A DNA stretch of 33,527 bases from a virus. Location of the stretch: IMG/VR virus record IMGVR_UViG_3300048550_000514, positions 1 through 33,527 of that record. One strand, 5' to 3'. Below the pieces are notes generated by a model. That model saw nothing but the letters and a program-made list of their open reading frames with translations, was not told where the DNA came from and did no database searches. Shown here piece by piece: positions 7,016 to 12,610 of this stretch (its first letter is position 1; every line of letters begins with the position of its first letter). The position numbers and the translations under genes were made by a program.

Positions 7016-7177
7016 TCATGTCCTTTTTAAAAGATCAAGAACTACATTCAACTCATATATTGATTTATCTAAAACAAGATGTGCTGTTTGATTATCATTC
7101 TTTTTCTTCTCATCACGCAAAAAGTCTAATCTAACCTTTATATATTCTTCTACGCTTGGTTTTGAACCTCTTCGCAT
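7016..7177 (-). CDS. Small basic hypothetical protein (53 aa)
   Basis: From the ATG at 7177, with AAAAGGA upstream, this reads MRRGSKPSVEEYIKVRLDFL and ends VVLDLLKRT. It is basic and probably helical. It lies 15 bp downstream of the tRNA and on the same strand, so it is likely on the same transcript. No family is recognised. Confidence 0.6.
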   Translation of the reverse strand: MRRGSKPSVEEYIKVRLDFLRDEKKKNDNQTAHLVLDKSIYELNVVLDLLKRT

Positions 7178-7192
7178 AACGTATCCTTTTAG

Positions 7193-7269
7193 TGGCGGTC
7201 TCTATAGGACTCGAACCTATAACCTACTGCTTAGAAGGCAGTTGCTCTATCCAGTTGAGCTAAGAAACC
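7193..7269 (-). tRNA. tRNA-Arg (anticodon UCU)
   Basis: The minus strand reads GGTTTCT...AGAGACC with a seven-pair acceptor stem (one G-U), discriminator G and an encoded CCA. The D-arm contains TAGCTCAACTGGATAGAGCA. The anticodon arm is CTGCC-TTCTAAG-CAG with anticodon TCT, which reads AGA/AGG Arg codons. The T-arm GGTTCGAGTCC is canonical. It is 77 nt with CCA and sits between two small protein genes. It probably supplements translation of AGA codons, which this AT-rich genome uses often. Confidence 0.95.
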
Positions 7270-7278
7270 TAATAACAA

Positions 7279-7467
7279 TCAGGATGGCGGCTGTTGCGTA
7301 AAGCAAACTTCACCATTACCATCTTCAATATAAATTGTATTGGGAAGAGGTTCACGACAACCACTTTCAATAGCTTCCCAAGTGTACCCATTCTTAGCAT
7401 TTTCGTGAGAGACGCTAAAGAACTCTTCGTTATTCGCTGCAAACAACATTAATATTAATATAGGCAT
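7279..7467 (-). CDS. Small protein with N-terminal hydrophobic signal-like segment
   Basis: The ATG at 7467 is preceded by AAGGGGGG and gives 62 residues. The first ten residues (MPILILMLFA) are hydrophobic, like a short signal or anchor. The rest (KNGYTWEAIESGCREPLPNT, then EVCFTQQPPS) is polar with two cysteines that could pair outside the cytoplasm. Family unknown. It is 10 bp from the Fe-S carrier gene upstream and 10 bp from the tRNA downstream. Confidence 0.55.
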   Translation of the reverse strand: MPILILMLFAANNEEFFSVSHENAKNGYTWEAIESGCREPLPNTIYIEDGNGEVCFTQQPPS

Positions 7468-7477
7468 AATACCCCCC

Positions 7478-7762
7478 TTAAACTCCAAAACTTTCACCGC
7501 AACCACAGCTTGCAGTTGCATTAGGATTCACGACTTTCAAATAAGAACCACCTAGTTCTTTTACATAATCAATAGTACAACCAAACACAAACATCTCTGC
7601 CATAGGATCAAGCCACAGGTTTTCTATGGTAGGGTCTTTATCTGTAGTACCCCACTCATACTGAAACCCTGCACAACCCCCACCCTTTACCATCAGTGAA
7701 ACATTAGGATCACCAACTTCTTTTAGGTAAGATTTAGCTGTATCGGTTATACTTATATTCAT
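7478..7762 (-). CDS. A-type Fe-S cluster carrier (IscA/SufA/ErpA/HesB family)
   Basis: This 94-residue protein is a complete small A-type carrier. It has the three conserved cysteines: C30 in GGGCAGFQY, and C86 and C88 in ASCGCGESF. These bind a [2Fe-2S] or [4Fe-4S] cluster and pass it to apo-enzymes. Family members are usually about 105-115 residues, so this is a compact version. In this window possible clients are the radical SAM enzyme at 22023-22982 or host Fe-S proteins. The ATG overlaps the upstream stop as ATGA. Similar proteins are known as auxiliary genes in marine phages. Confidence 0.9.
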   Translation of the reverse strand: MNISITDTAKSYLKEVGDPNVSLMVKGGGCAGFQYEWGTTDKDPTIENLWLDPMAEMFVFGCTIDYVKELGGSYLKVVNPNATASCGCGESFGV

Positions 7763-7959
7763 GAGAAATGTTGCTGTAGCATTTCAATACGATCAGTTGC
7801 AGCCGCCATTTTATCAAGTTCTTCTTGAATAGCTTCTACAATATCTGAGTGTTCACCAATACCCACACTCTGATTCATATAAACCATAATGTTTGTTTTA
7901 GCACGTTCTAACTCACCTTCAGCATGCATACGTGCAGCTTTTACTAATTGTTCTTTCAT
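7759..7959 (-). CDS. Small helical hypothetical protein (66 aa)
   Basis: MKEQLVKAARMHAEGELERA begins an all-helical, soluble protein ending DRIEMLQQHFS. It is translationally coupled (ATGA) to the Fe-S carrier and preceded by the secreted glycine-zipper gene. I recognise no defined family or function. Confidence 0.65.
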   Translation of the reverse strand: MKEQLVKAARMHAEGELERAKTNIMVYMNQSVGIGEHSDIVEAIQEELDKMAAATDRIEMLQQHFS

Positions 7960-7970
7960 TATATTATCCT

Positions 7971-8414
7971 TTATTTTTTAAATGGAACCACATACCGTTT
8001 ACCATCTATATAGAAGCGAATGGTAGAGTGGCTATACACTTCAACATTAGTGTTCTGATATACTGTCACATCACCACAGTGACGTTCAGTTTTGTAGCCT
8101 GTGACCTTTGAGCCTTTAGCACTTTCGTTGGCTACAATAGCACCCCCTAGAGCACCAATCGCAGCGCCACTGTCTTTACCAGATGCAGTACCACCAATAA
8201 GACCACCTAAGATTGCACCAAGTAATACGTCACCGCCAGAAGCTCCTTGGCTTTGCTGATAGATTGGAACCTGTACTTCTTGGCATCGTGTCTCTGTCAC
8301 AGGAACAGATTGTGTTACAATTTCCGTGTGATCAAAAACTTTGACCTTTGTTATGTTTTCTGCCATGGCAGTACTAGAGGCCAAAGCAGCCACTAGTGCT
8401 AATGAATATTTCAT
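7971..8414 (-). CDS. Exported glycine-zipper (2TM) envelope protein
   Basis: This 147-residue protein has a clear Sec signal peptide, MKYSLALVAALASSTAMA, with an AxA cleavage site near residue 18. The mature part has a beta-like segment, then a glycine zipper at about 60-97 (LLGAILGGLIGGTASG, AAIGALGGAIVANES) like Rickettsia 17-kDa antigen/SlyB-type proteins. Two cysteines flank the zipper. It lacks a lipobox. It probably enters the host periplasm or outer membrane. A role in superinfection exclusion or envelope alteration is possible but unproven. Good AAGGAG precedes the ATG. Confidence 0.75.
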   Translation of the reverse strand: MKYSLALVAALASSTAMAENITKVKVFDHTEIVTQSVPVTETRCQEVQVPIYQQSQGASGGDVLLGAILGGLIGGTASGKDSGAAIGALGGAIVANESAKGSKVTGYKTERHCGDVTVYQNTNVEVYSHSTIRFYIDGKRYVVPFKK

Positions 8415-8424
8415 TGCGTTCTCC

Positions 8425-8796
8425 TTAAGAACCTGTTGTTAACTCAATGGTTCCATCTGAATTCATCGTGAAGTCTTCAATGTAACGATGATGCGTACCC
8501 GACATAGAAATAACCCACTCAGCAGCTTTCCACATATCCATCCAAGTGTCGCCTTGGATCTCTGTCTTGTACATGATACTAGACCGATTAGTTCCTTCTG
8601 CAATATCTTTTAAAAGATCTTCTGAAGTGGCATCATAACGAATGCTTTCATATACGATTTCTTTACCCTTCACTTTGATGGGTGATTTAGCATAGGCATC
8701 TTCGACTTCATAGATGGACCATACTGTATTTAGTCCTTCTTTGGAACGAATACCATCAAAATATTTCATCTGTTTTTCAAAAGTACTGTCAAGCAT
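8425..8796 (-). CDS. Hypothetical protein (123 aa)
   Basis: The protein starts MLDSTFEKQMKYFDGIRSKE and is soluble and mildly acidic, with a Trp-rich helix (DTWMDMWKAAEWVISM) and a C-terminal beta hairpin-like end (FTMNSDGTIELTTGS). No family is recognised. Its ATG overlaps the stop of the gene upstream by one base (TAATG). Confidence 0.6.
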   Translation of the reverse strand: MLDSTFEKQMKYFDGIRSKEGLNTVWSIYEVEDAYAKSPIKVKGKEIVYESIRYDATSEDLLKDIAEGTNRSSIMYKTEIQGDTWMDMWKAAEWVISMSGTHHRYIEDFTMNSDGTIELTTGS

Positions 8797-9026
8797 TAGT
8801 ATACAATCTCCATTCCATCATTATATTCTTGAAGCCAACCTTGGGCAATAGCGTAAAGAACAATAATATTCTTATAAGTCTCAGAAGACCACAGACCTTC
8901 TTTTAACGCCCACCTTTTCATATCTATCTGAACTGCAATAGATTGCTCGCCTTGAGCAGTATCGGCATGGATACGATCCATTTCTTCTTCAGCTATTTCA
9001 AATCCGTTCTGAGTCGATTGTATCAT
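8796..9026 (-). CDS. Hypothetical protein (76 aa)
   Basis: MIQSTQNGFEIAEEEMDRIH starts this small protein; the C-terminal half (YKNIIVLYAIAQGWLQEYND) is a helix. No family is known to me. It is the first gene behind cassette promoter 9043-9083 and is coupled to the next gene, so the two, and perhaps the exported protein beyond, form one operon. Confidence 0.6.
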   Translation of the reverse strand: MIQSTQNGFEIAEEEMDRIHADTAQGEQSIAVQIDMKRWALKEGLWSSETYKNIIVLYAIAQGWLQEYNDGMEIVY

Positions 9027-9042
9027 TATGTATCTTTCTCTT

Positions 9043-9083
9043 TATTACAGAATCAATGTAGCATTTACTTAACTTAATGTCAA
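9043..9083 (-). promoter_or_regulatory. 41-bp promoter/leader cassette, copy A
   Basis: The minus strand has TTGACA (9078-9083), a 17-bp spacer, TACATT (9055-9060) and then the conserved GATTCTGTAATA (9043-9054) that begins the transcript. It drives the gene starting at 9026. Four further copies with identical geometry lie at 9689, 10159, 10922 and 11560. Confidence 0.8.
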
Positions 9084-9086
9084 CGC

Positions 9087-9671
9087 CTAAGTTAACATTT
9101 CATAGATTTCTTTCCAACCCCAAACCTTAGTGGCAGCACCATCATAATCAGCGTTGTGGTGATGATCAATCAAGATACCTTCCAAACCCAATTGAATACC
9201 AAGGTCAACGTTGGCAGGTTTATCTTCAACCCAAACACAACCGCTACCTGCATAAGGCGCAAGAGCCTCATCTTTGTCAGCACCAGTGTCAAGGTAAACA
9301 TACTTCTCAAACACAGTGTCGCCAAACAACTCCCGAAGGTTTTTGGTCCGTAAGTGTTGGGCATATTGATCGTTGCTCAAACTAGTGATTGCATGGAACA
9401 CAAACCCATGTTCTTCGTGAAGCTTCTTAACATACTTGATGGCATCCCGAAGGGGTCCAAGTTTCCGAACTTGAGCACTTTCATTAAACATCCGAATAAG
9501 CTTCTTAGCTTCAGCCTTTTCAAGCCCATACTTGATGTTCATCTTATAGGCATTCTCTTGAACAACTTCATAACCATGCCGCTTCATCCAAGCGTCAAAG
9601 GCGTACTCCCAATCAAGGAGCACACCGTCACAGTCAGTCAGAATTGTTTTATTGCTTAGTACGTGAATCAT
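9087..9671 (-). CDS. HAD-superfamily phosphatase
   Basis: This 194-residue protein has the HAD motifs in order: LTDCDGVLLDW with nucleophile D13 and acid D15, TSLS with T96 (motif II), K133 (motif III region) and WVEDKPANVDLGI with E149/D150 (motif IV). A small helical cap lies between motifs I and II. It resembles 5'-nucleotidase-type or phosphoserine-phosphatase-sized HAD enzymes common in T4-like phages. The substrate is not readable; a nucleotide or sugar phosphate is likely. It is monocistronic behind cassette copy B. Confidence 0.85.
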   Translation of the reverse strand: MIHVLSNKTILTDCDGVLLDWEYAFDAWMKRHGYEVVQENAYKMNIKYGLEKAEAKKLIRMFNESAQVRKLGPLRDAIKYVKKLHEEHGFVFHAITSLSNDQYAQHLRTKNLRELFGDTVFEKYVYLDTGADKDEALAPYAGSGCVWVEDKPANVDLGIQLGLEGILIDHHHNADYDGAATKVWGWKEIYEMLT

Positions 9672-9688
9672 TTATTTTCTTTTCTCTT

Positions 9689-9729
9689 TCTTACAGAATC
9701 ACATTAGCATATCCTTGACTTAATGTCAA
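9689..9729 (-). promoter_or_regulatory. 41-bp promoter/leader cassette, copy B
   Basis: TTGACA (9724-9729), a 17-bp spacer, TAATGT (9701-9706) and GATTCTGTAAGA (9689-9700) precede the HAD gene. The -35 TGA is the stop codon of the upstream gene (9726-9728). Around the -35 there is a perfect inverted repeat, CTTGAC-5 bp-GTCAAG. Confidence 0.8.
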
Positions 9730-10139
9730 GCACTTTCTACCAGTTTATAGGGTTTATCCCACTTACCGATATTGATATCAACATACCATGCAATATCAAA
9801 ATAGTCGGTCATAATGTCGCTGTTGTTATACCAACCTGCGCCATGCATAGCATCTGAAAGTTCTTCGATCATAGGTGCAGCTTCACCATAGTTCTCAGGA
9901 TAATTATGGTTTACTTGAATGTATCCTTCATTAGCATAATAAGGCTGATTACGCCGTTCAGCAATCTCTTTGTTTTTGGCATTTGCCATGCCGATGAAAT
10001 CAATAGATCCTTCCCGAATGGTAACAACTAATGAGGAATGGTTATTAACACCAATAGAGCCTTTAACACCGTACTTCTTCAAAACACTTTTGATAGCAGG
10101 GGCAAGTTCTTTTTTCTTTGCTTGGGACATATAAGCCAT
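9726..10139 (-). CDS. Conserved hypothetical phage/plasmid protein (137 aa)
   Basis: The protein opens MAYMSQAKKKELAPAIKSVL, then has a KKYGVKGSIGVNNHSSLVV beta segment and a C-terminal acidic/aromatic region (YFDIAWYVDINIGKWDKPY). I recall similar proteins in phages and plasmids, but no function. A start at the fourth codon (MSQAKK) is also possible. It is monocistronic behind cassette copy C. Confidence 0.65.
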   Translation of the reverse strand: MAYMSQAKKKELAPAIKSVLKKYGVKGSIGVNNHSSLVVTIREGSIDFIGMANAKNKEIAERRNQPYYANEGYIQVNHNYPENYGEAAPMIEELSDAMHGAGWYNNSDIMTDYFDIAWYVDINIGKWDKPYKLVESA

Positions 10140-10158
10140 TATATTCTCACTTTCTCTC

Positions 10159-10199
10159 TATTACAGAATCACATTATGATATTTTTGACTTGATGTCAA
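10159..10199 (-). promoter_or_regulatory. 41-bp promoter/leader cassette, copy C
   Basis: TTGACA (10194-10199), a 17-bp spacer, TAATGT (10171-10176) and GATTCTGTAATA (10159-10170) precede the gene at 10139. The -35 sits 3 bp beyond the stop of the gene ending at 10203. Confidence 0.8.
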
Positions 10200-10202
10200 G
10201 TG

Positions 10203-10310
10203 TTATTTTCCATGCCCTTTCAGCAGAGCATGGATCAGTTTTGCTTCTTTACCTTTGATACCTTCCTTGCGGATTTGCTGTTCAACAGCTTCTTTATTAT
10301 ATTTTGACAT
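10203..10310 (-). CDS. Small basic protein (35 aa)
   Basis: MSKYNKEAVEQQIRKEGIKG continues to LLKGHGK. It is lysine-rich and helical. GAGG lies within the end of the upstream gene, which it overlaps by 14 bp. The size makes it uncertain, but the tight tiling and clean ribosome site support it. No family known. Confidence 0.55.
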   Translation of the reverse strand: MSKYNKEAVEQQIRKEGIKGKEAKLIHALLKGHGK

Positions 10311-10497
10311 TTAACTCATCCTCTATAATATCTGCAGCTTTGTCAAACCATTCAGTGTAAGTTTCACCATCAAGCAGTACAGACCATTTCATGAATAGAT
10401 CACTATCAATAAAGCTCCAGTTAATAGAACCATCTTCATTGGTGTTTTCTTTCAACCCCATAAAGATTTTCATATCTGTGAAAAACTTATCAAACAT
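10297..10497 (-). CDS. Small acidic hypothetical protein (66 aa)
   Basis: From the ATG at 10497 the protein starts MFDKFFTDMKIFMGLKENTN and ends DIIEDELNVKI. It is acidic, with aromatic residues (WSFIDSDLFMKWSVLL). AGAGG lies upstream. It overlaps the preceding gene by 8 bp. Function unknown. Confidence 0.6.
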   Translation of the reverse strand: MFDKFFTDMKIFMGLKENTNEDGSINWSFIDSDLFMKWSVLLDGETYTEWFDKAADIIEDELNVKI

Positions 10498-10699
10498 TAT
10501 CAATTTCCTCTACAGTTACACGGTACATCTTACCGTTATTGTCAGTCAATTCAATCGTTTTTTTCGTGCTCATCATCCACCCCTGTTCAGGATGAAGATC
10601 ATAGTTAACATTACCAACTTTGGCAACAATGTTTTCAGATTGTTGAGACCAGAACTTACTGCTGATCTCATCAGCGATATAATCGCAGTAAGCAAACAT
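10490..10699 (-). CDS. Small hypothetical protein (69 aa)
   Basis: The ATG at 10699 forms TAATG with the upstream stop, which decides the start over a TTG two codons earlier. The sequence begins MFAYCDYIADEISSKFWSQQ and ends in a strand-rich segment (KMYRVTVEEIDNV). No family known. Confidence 0.6.
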   Translation of the reverse strand: MFAYCDYIADEISSKFWSQQSENIVAKVGNVNYDLHPEQGWMMSTKKTIELTDNNGKMYRVTVEEIDNV

Positions 10700-10914
10700 T
10701 ACCAAATCACCTCTTCAGTTACAATCATACGTTTATTGTTCATTGCGTTCTCAGTGTAGACTTTTACCGCACCGTCATCGTACATTACAGTAACAAGAGT
10801 CTCACCATCTGAGTTTTCGTGAATGCTTGAGATTTCTCCCTTGGCAGTATAGTTGTCTGCGCCAATATTGACATACTCACGAATAACACCCATTCCAACT
10901 TCATACATCATCAT
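10699..10914 (-). CDS. Small beta-rich hypothetical protein
   Basis: This protein of about 71 residues reads YEVGMGVIREYVNIG near the start and LVTVMYDDGAVKVYTENAM in the middle, typical of a small beta barrel. Three consecutive ATG codons start it. AAGGAG is too close to the first (10914) and best spaced for the second (10911), so the true protein may be one residue shorter. It heads a four-gene run behind cassette copy D. Confidence 0.6.
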   Translation of the reverse strand: MMMYEVGMGVIREYVNIGADNYTAKGEISSIHENSDGETLVTVMYDDGAVKVYTENAMNNKRMIVTEEVIW

Positions 10915-10921
10915 GTCTCCT

Positions 10922-10962
10922 TATTACAGAATCACATTAGCAAACTTTTAACTTGATGTCAA
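10922..10962 (-). promoter_or_regulatory. 41-bp promoter/leader cassette, copy D
   Basis: TTGACA (10957-10962), a 17-bp spacer, TAATGT (10934-10939) and GATTCTGTAATA (10922-10933), followed at once by AAGGAG. The -35 TGA is the stop codon (10959-10961) of the upstream gene. Confidence 0.8.
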
Positions 10963-11171
10963 CTACTAAATTTACAATTCCATATATAATATGAAACCTC
11001 ATCAACATACTCTTTACAGATAACCTTATCTTTTAAATACCAGTTTGTTTCGTATGTTGCATACACTTTTTTACGAAACTCGGAGAAATTATCATAGAAG
11101 AAAACTTGATCTTGTAACTCGCCACCGATCTTTTCTTCTTCTTCAATCACTAATTGTTTCATAGCACCCAT
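10959..11171 (-). CDS. Small hypothetical protein (70 aa)
   Basis: The ATG at 11171 has AAAGGAG 8 bp upstream. The sequence starts MGAMKQLVIEEEEKIGGELQ and has an aromatic C-terminal half (VYATYETNWYLKDKVICKE). A fourth-codon start (MKQLVI) is possible. No family is recognised. I see no convincing -10 box upstream, so it is probably read through from the gene before it. Confidence 0.55.
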   Translation of the reverse strand: MGAMKQLVIEEEEKIGGELQDQVFFYDNFSEFRKKVYATYETNWYLKDKVICKEYVDEVSYYIWNCKFSS

Positions 11172-11206
11172 AGATTTTCTCCTTTAGTTTAACTTTAAGT
11201 CAAGTC

Positions 11207-11548
11207 CTAACGTAGATAGTTAGGACCAGTCCAACAGATGTTGTATTGACCATCAACAACATTACCACGTGCCTTGTTACGTGCAGGGGCATTCCAACCT
11301 GCAGCTTTCAAGATGTCACCTTTACGAAACTTCTTATCTTCGTCAGTGTTGACAACGAAACCCCAAACGCAACCATTGTTTTCTTTAGTGATCTTGATAT
11401 ACTTCTTACCTATTTTGTAACCAAGACCTTCATCAAAATCCTTGATCATCTTCTGACCAGTAACGGTATCTTTAGAACCACACATTTGTTTGAAGTTAAC
11501 ATATTCAGCTTTGATATTTTCGAGTAGAGTGTCTATCTGTTCTTGCAT
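11207..11548 (-). CDS. Conserved phage hypothetical protein (113 aa)
   Basis: The protein has an N-terminal helix (MQEQIDTLLENIKAEYVNFK) and a globular region, YIKITKENNGCVWGFVVN, then KFRKGDILKAAGWNAPARNK and a C-terminal CWTGPNYLR. I recall close relatives with the KGDILKAAGWNAPARNKARG signature across T4-like and other large phages, with no assigned function. It is first behind cassette copy E. Confidence 0.7.
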   Translation of the reverse strand: MQEQIDTLLENIKAEYVNFKQMCGSKDTVTGQKMIKDFDEGLGYKIGKKYIKITKENNGCVWGFVVNTDEDKKFRKGDILKAAGWNAPARNKARGNVVDGQYNICWTGPNYLR

Positions 11549-11559
11549 AATTATCTCCT

Positions 11560-11600
11560 TATTACAGAATCAACCTACAATAAAAAAAGAGGGCTGTCAA
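11560..11600 (-). promoter_or_regulatory. 41-bp promoter/leader cassette, copy E, nested in a terminator
   Basis: TTGACA (11595-11600), a 17-bp spacer, TAGGTT (11572-11577) and GATTCTGTAATA (11560-11571), then AAGGAG. The -35 lies in the loop of the terminator at 11586-11608 and contains the TGA of the upstream gene. The -10 is the weakest of the five copies. Confidence 0.6.
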
Positions 11601-11608
11601 CCCTCTTT
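11586..11608 (-). terminator. Intrinsic terminator
   Basis: The minus strand forms AAAGAGGG-TTGACAG-CCCTCTTT, an 8-bp stem with a 7-base loop, followed by more T residues (TTTTTTTA in all with the end of the stem). The last codons of the upstream small gene form the 5' arm and its TGA lies in the loop. Confidence 0.75.
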
Positions 11609-11737
11609 CTCATCATCTATTAAAAATCTCACAGTTACTAGATTTCCTCTGTGATCTTCTGAGTGAGTATTTTGCTTCTTTATCATATACTCAATACCAA
11701 GATCATTCAAAGCTTTTCGCAGTTCGCTGAGAGTCAT
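11597..11737 (-). CDS. Small hypothetical protein (46 aa)
   Basis: MTLSELRKALNDLGIEYMIK continues to VRFLIDDEKEG. The ATG at 11737 overlaps the stop of a short frame upstream as ATGA. The final codons and TGA are built into the terminator hairpin. No family known. Confidence 0.6.
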   Translation of the reverse strand: MTLSELRKALNDLGIEYMIKKQNTHSEDHRGNLVTVRFLIDDEKEG

Positions 11738-11850
11738 TTCTTTACTACCTCAACCATGCTCAAAGCGAGTCCAAGAGTTGAGATATCCACTTCCTTTACT
11801 CCCTTCCAATCGTTGTCTAAGATCCGTCTCGCCACTTCTACTACTGTCAC
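11734..11850 (-). CDS. Possible small overlapping ORF (38 aa)
   Basis: A GTG at 11850 opens VTVVEVARRILDNDWKGVKE, continuing to ALSMVEVVKK. It looks like a natural helical protein and ends in ATGA with the next gene, typical of coupling. It lies out of frame inside the 58-residue frame at 11750-11926. Either both are made, or the two frames are one gene joined by a frameshift. The ribosome site is poorly spaced. Confidence 0.35.
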   Translation of the reverse strand: MTVVEVARRILDNDWKGVKEVDISTLGLALSMVEVVKK

Positions 11851-11926
11851 GTCTAATCCATCCCTCTAAAGTTTCAGTTGTAATATCATCAATCGGACCA
11901 TCATTCTTTGTATGATTGTCTGACAC
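11750..11926 (-). CDS. Small hypothetical protein (58 aa), GTG start
   Basis: A GTG at 11926 with AAAGGAG upstream opens MSDNHTKNDGPIDDITTETL, then the frame becomes Arg/Ser/Gly-rich (GWIRRDSSRSGETD) to FEHG. Its start overlaps the LigA-like gene. The second half competes with another frame that looks more protein-like (11734-11850), so this entry may be partly artefact. Confidence 0.4.
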   Translation of the reverse strand: MSDNHTKNDGPIDDITTETLEGWIRRDSSRSGETDLRQRLEGSKGSGYLNSWTRFEHG

Positions 11927-12197
11927 TTTGCAATGCTCCTTTTATTCGTGTTGGGTATTCCCCTATGAATGTACCTGCCTCTAACATATCTATGCTTAGA
12001 TGCTCCTTATGCATGTGCGTGATATTATCCCAATCTTTTAAAATCTTCTTGGCAAGTCTGTCAAACATACCATCACTGATTATGGGATTATCTTCTTCAT
12101 AATATGCATATGCCGCCATGAGATACCATGGTATTGACATATTAGTATTATCGTCACATATTTCCATACATGCTTTTTCTATTCCGTTAATGTCCAA
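11901..12197 (-). CDS. Stand-alone NAD+-DNA-ligase domain Ia-like protein
   Basis: This 98-residue protein contains AYAYYEEDNPIISDGMFDRL at about 29-48. It resembles the YYxxDxPxxSDxEYDxL signature of domain Ia of bacterial NAD+-dependent DNA ligases, the part that binds the NMN half of NAD+. Nothing of the adenylation, OB or BRCT domains follows. The rest (ITHMHKEHLS, FIGEYPTRIKGA) seems specific to phage proteins. The start is probably a TTG at 12197 with AGAGG upstream, inside the peptidase gene's end; an ATG at 12167 lacks a site. The role is unknown. Confidence 0.5.
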   Translation of the reverse strand: MDINGIEKACMEICDDNTNMSIPWYLMAAYAYYEEDNPIISDGMFDRLAKKILKDWDNITHMHKEHLSIDMLEAGTFIGEYPTRIKGALQSVRQSYKE

Positions 12198-12555
12198 CCA
12201 TGTATTCCTCTAATAGTTCCTTCTCCATTGCATGGGCTTCAATCTCCTGCCAACGATCTTCATAGGCACTCTCAGTATCCATGATTAAACACTTGAGATA
12301 TTGACTCACGTGAACAAGCTCATGTAGAACTGTAGTTATTAGATCTGTTATGGAAAGTGATTTGTTAAGACGAATAGTAAACTCATCATCGTCTTCTAAT
12401 ATGCAATCGCCGCACACTCCTTGTTTTCTGATTGCTTCAATATTTATATAAACAGCATCTTTAGAAGGGAAAAGTTTTTGTGCTCCGAAAGCAATGACAT
12501 CACAGATGAGGTCTTCTTTCTTTTTGGCGAACTTACTTTTAAACTCAACAATCAT
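12187..12555 (-). CDS. HExxH zinc metallopeptidase-like protein
   Basis: This 122-residue protein carries HELVHVSQY with H78, E79 and H82, a zinc-protease active-site helix. A likely third ligand, a glutamate at 104 or 106 in RWQEIEAHAMEKE, gives a gluzincin/SprT-like minimal architecture. A C48-x-x-C51 pair (VCGDC) lies in the beta region before it. It has no signal peptide, so it would act in the host cytoplasm. The ATG at 12555 follows the promoter at 12582-12610. Confidence 0.75.
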   Translation of the reverse strand: MIVEFKSKFAKKKEDLICDVIAFGAQKLFPSKDAVYINIEAIRKQGVCGDCILEDDDEFTIRLNKSLSITDLITTVLHELVHVSQYLKCLIMDTESAYEDRWQEIEAHAMEKELLEEYMVGH

Positions 12556-12581
12556 ATAGAATCTCTTATTGTTACATATAC

Positions 12582-12610
12582 AGATTACACTATGGTGACA
12601 TTGTTGTCAA
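12582..12610 (-). promoter_or_regulatory. Sigma70-like promoter overlapping a stop codon
   Basis: TTGACA (12605-12610), a 17-bp spacer and TAATCT (12582-12587) precede the metallopeptidase gene. The TGA in the -35 is the stop of the glycan-cluster gene ending at 12607. It lacks the GATTCTGTAATA leader of the cassette copies. Confidence 0.7.

Noticed and set aside
7193-7269. tRNA as an integration (attachment) site
   Set aside because: No integrase, no flanking direct repeat of the tRNA end and no change in gene content around it; it looks like an ordinary phage tRNA.
10215-10236. Inverted repeat CCATGC...GCATGG
   Set aside because: It is within the 35-residue gene, has no T-tract and is not obviously regulatory.
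12441-12448. TATAAATA on the minus strand
   Set aside because: It lies inside the metallopeptidase coding sequence (codons for Val-Tyr-Ile-Asn-Ile) and is not placed before a late-type gene; chance in AT-rich DNA is likely.
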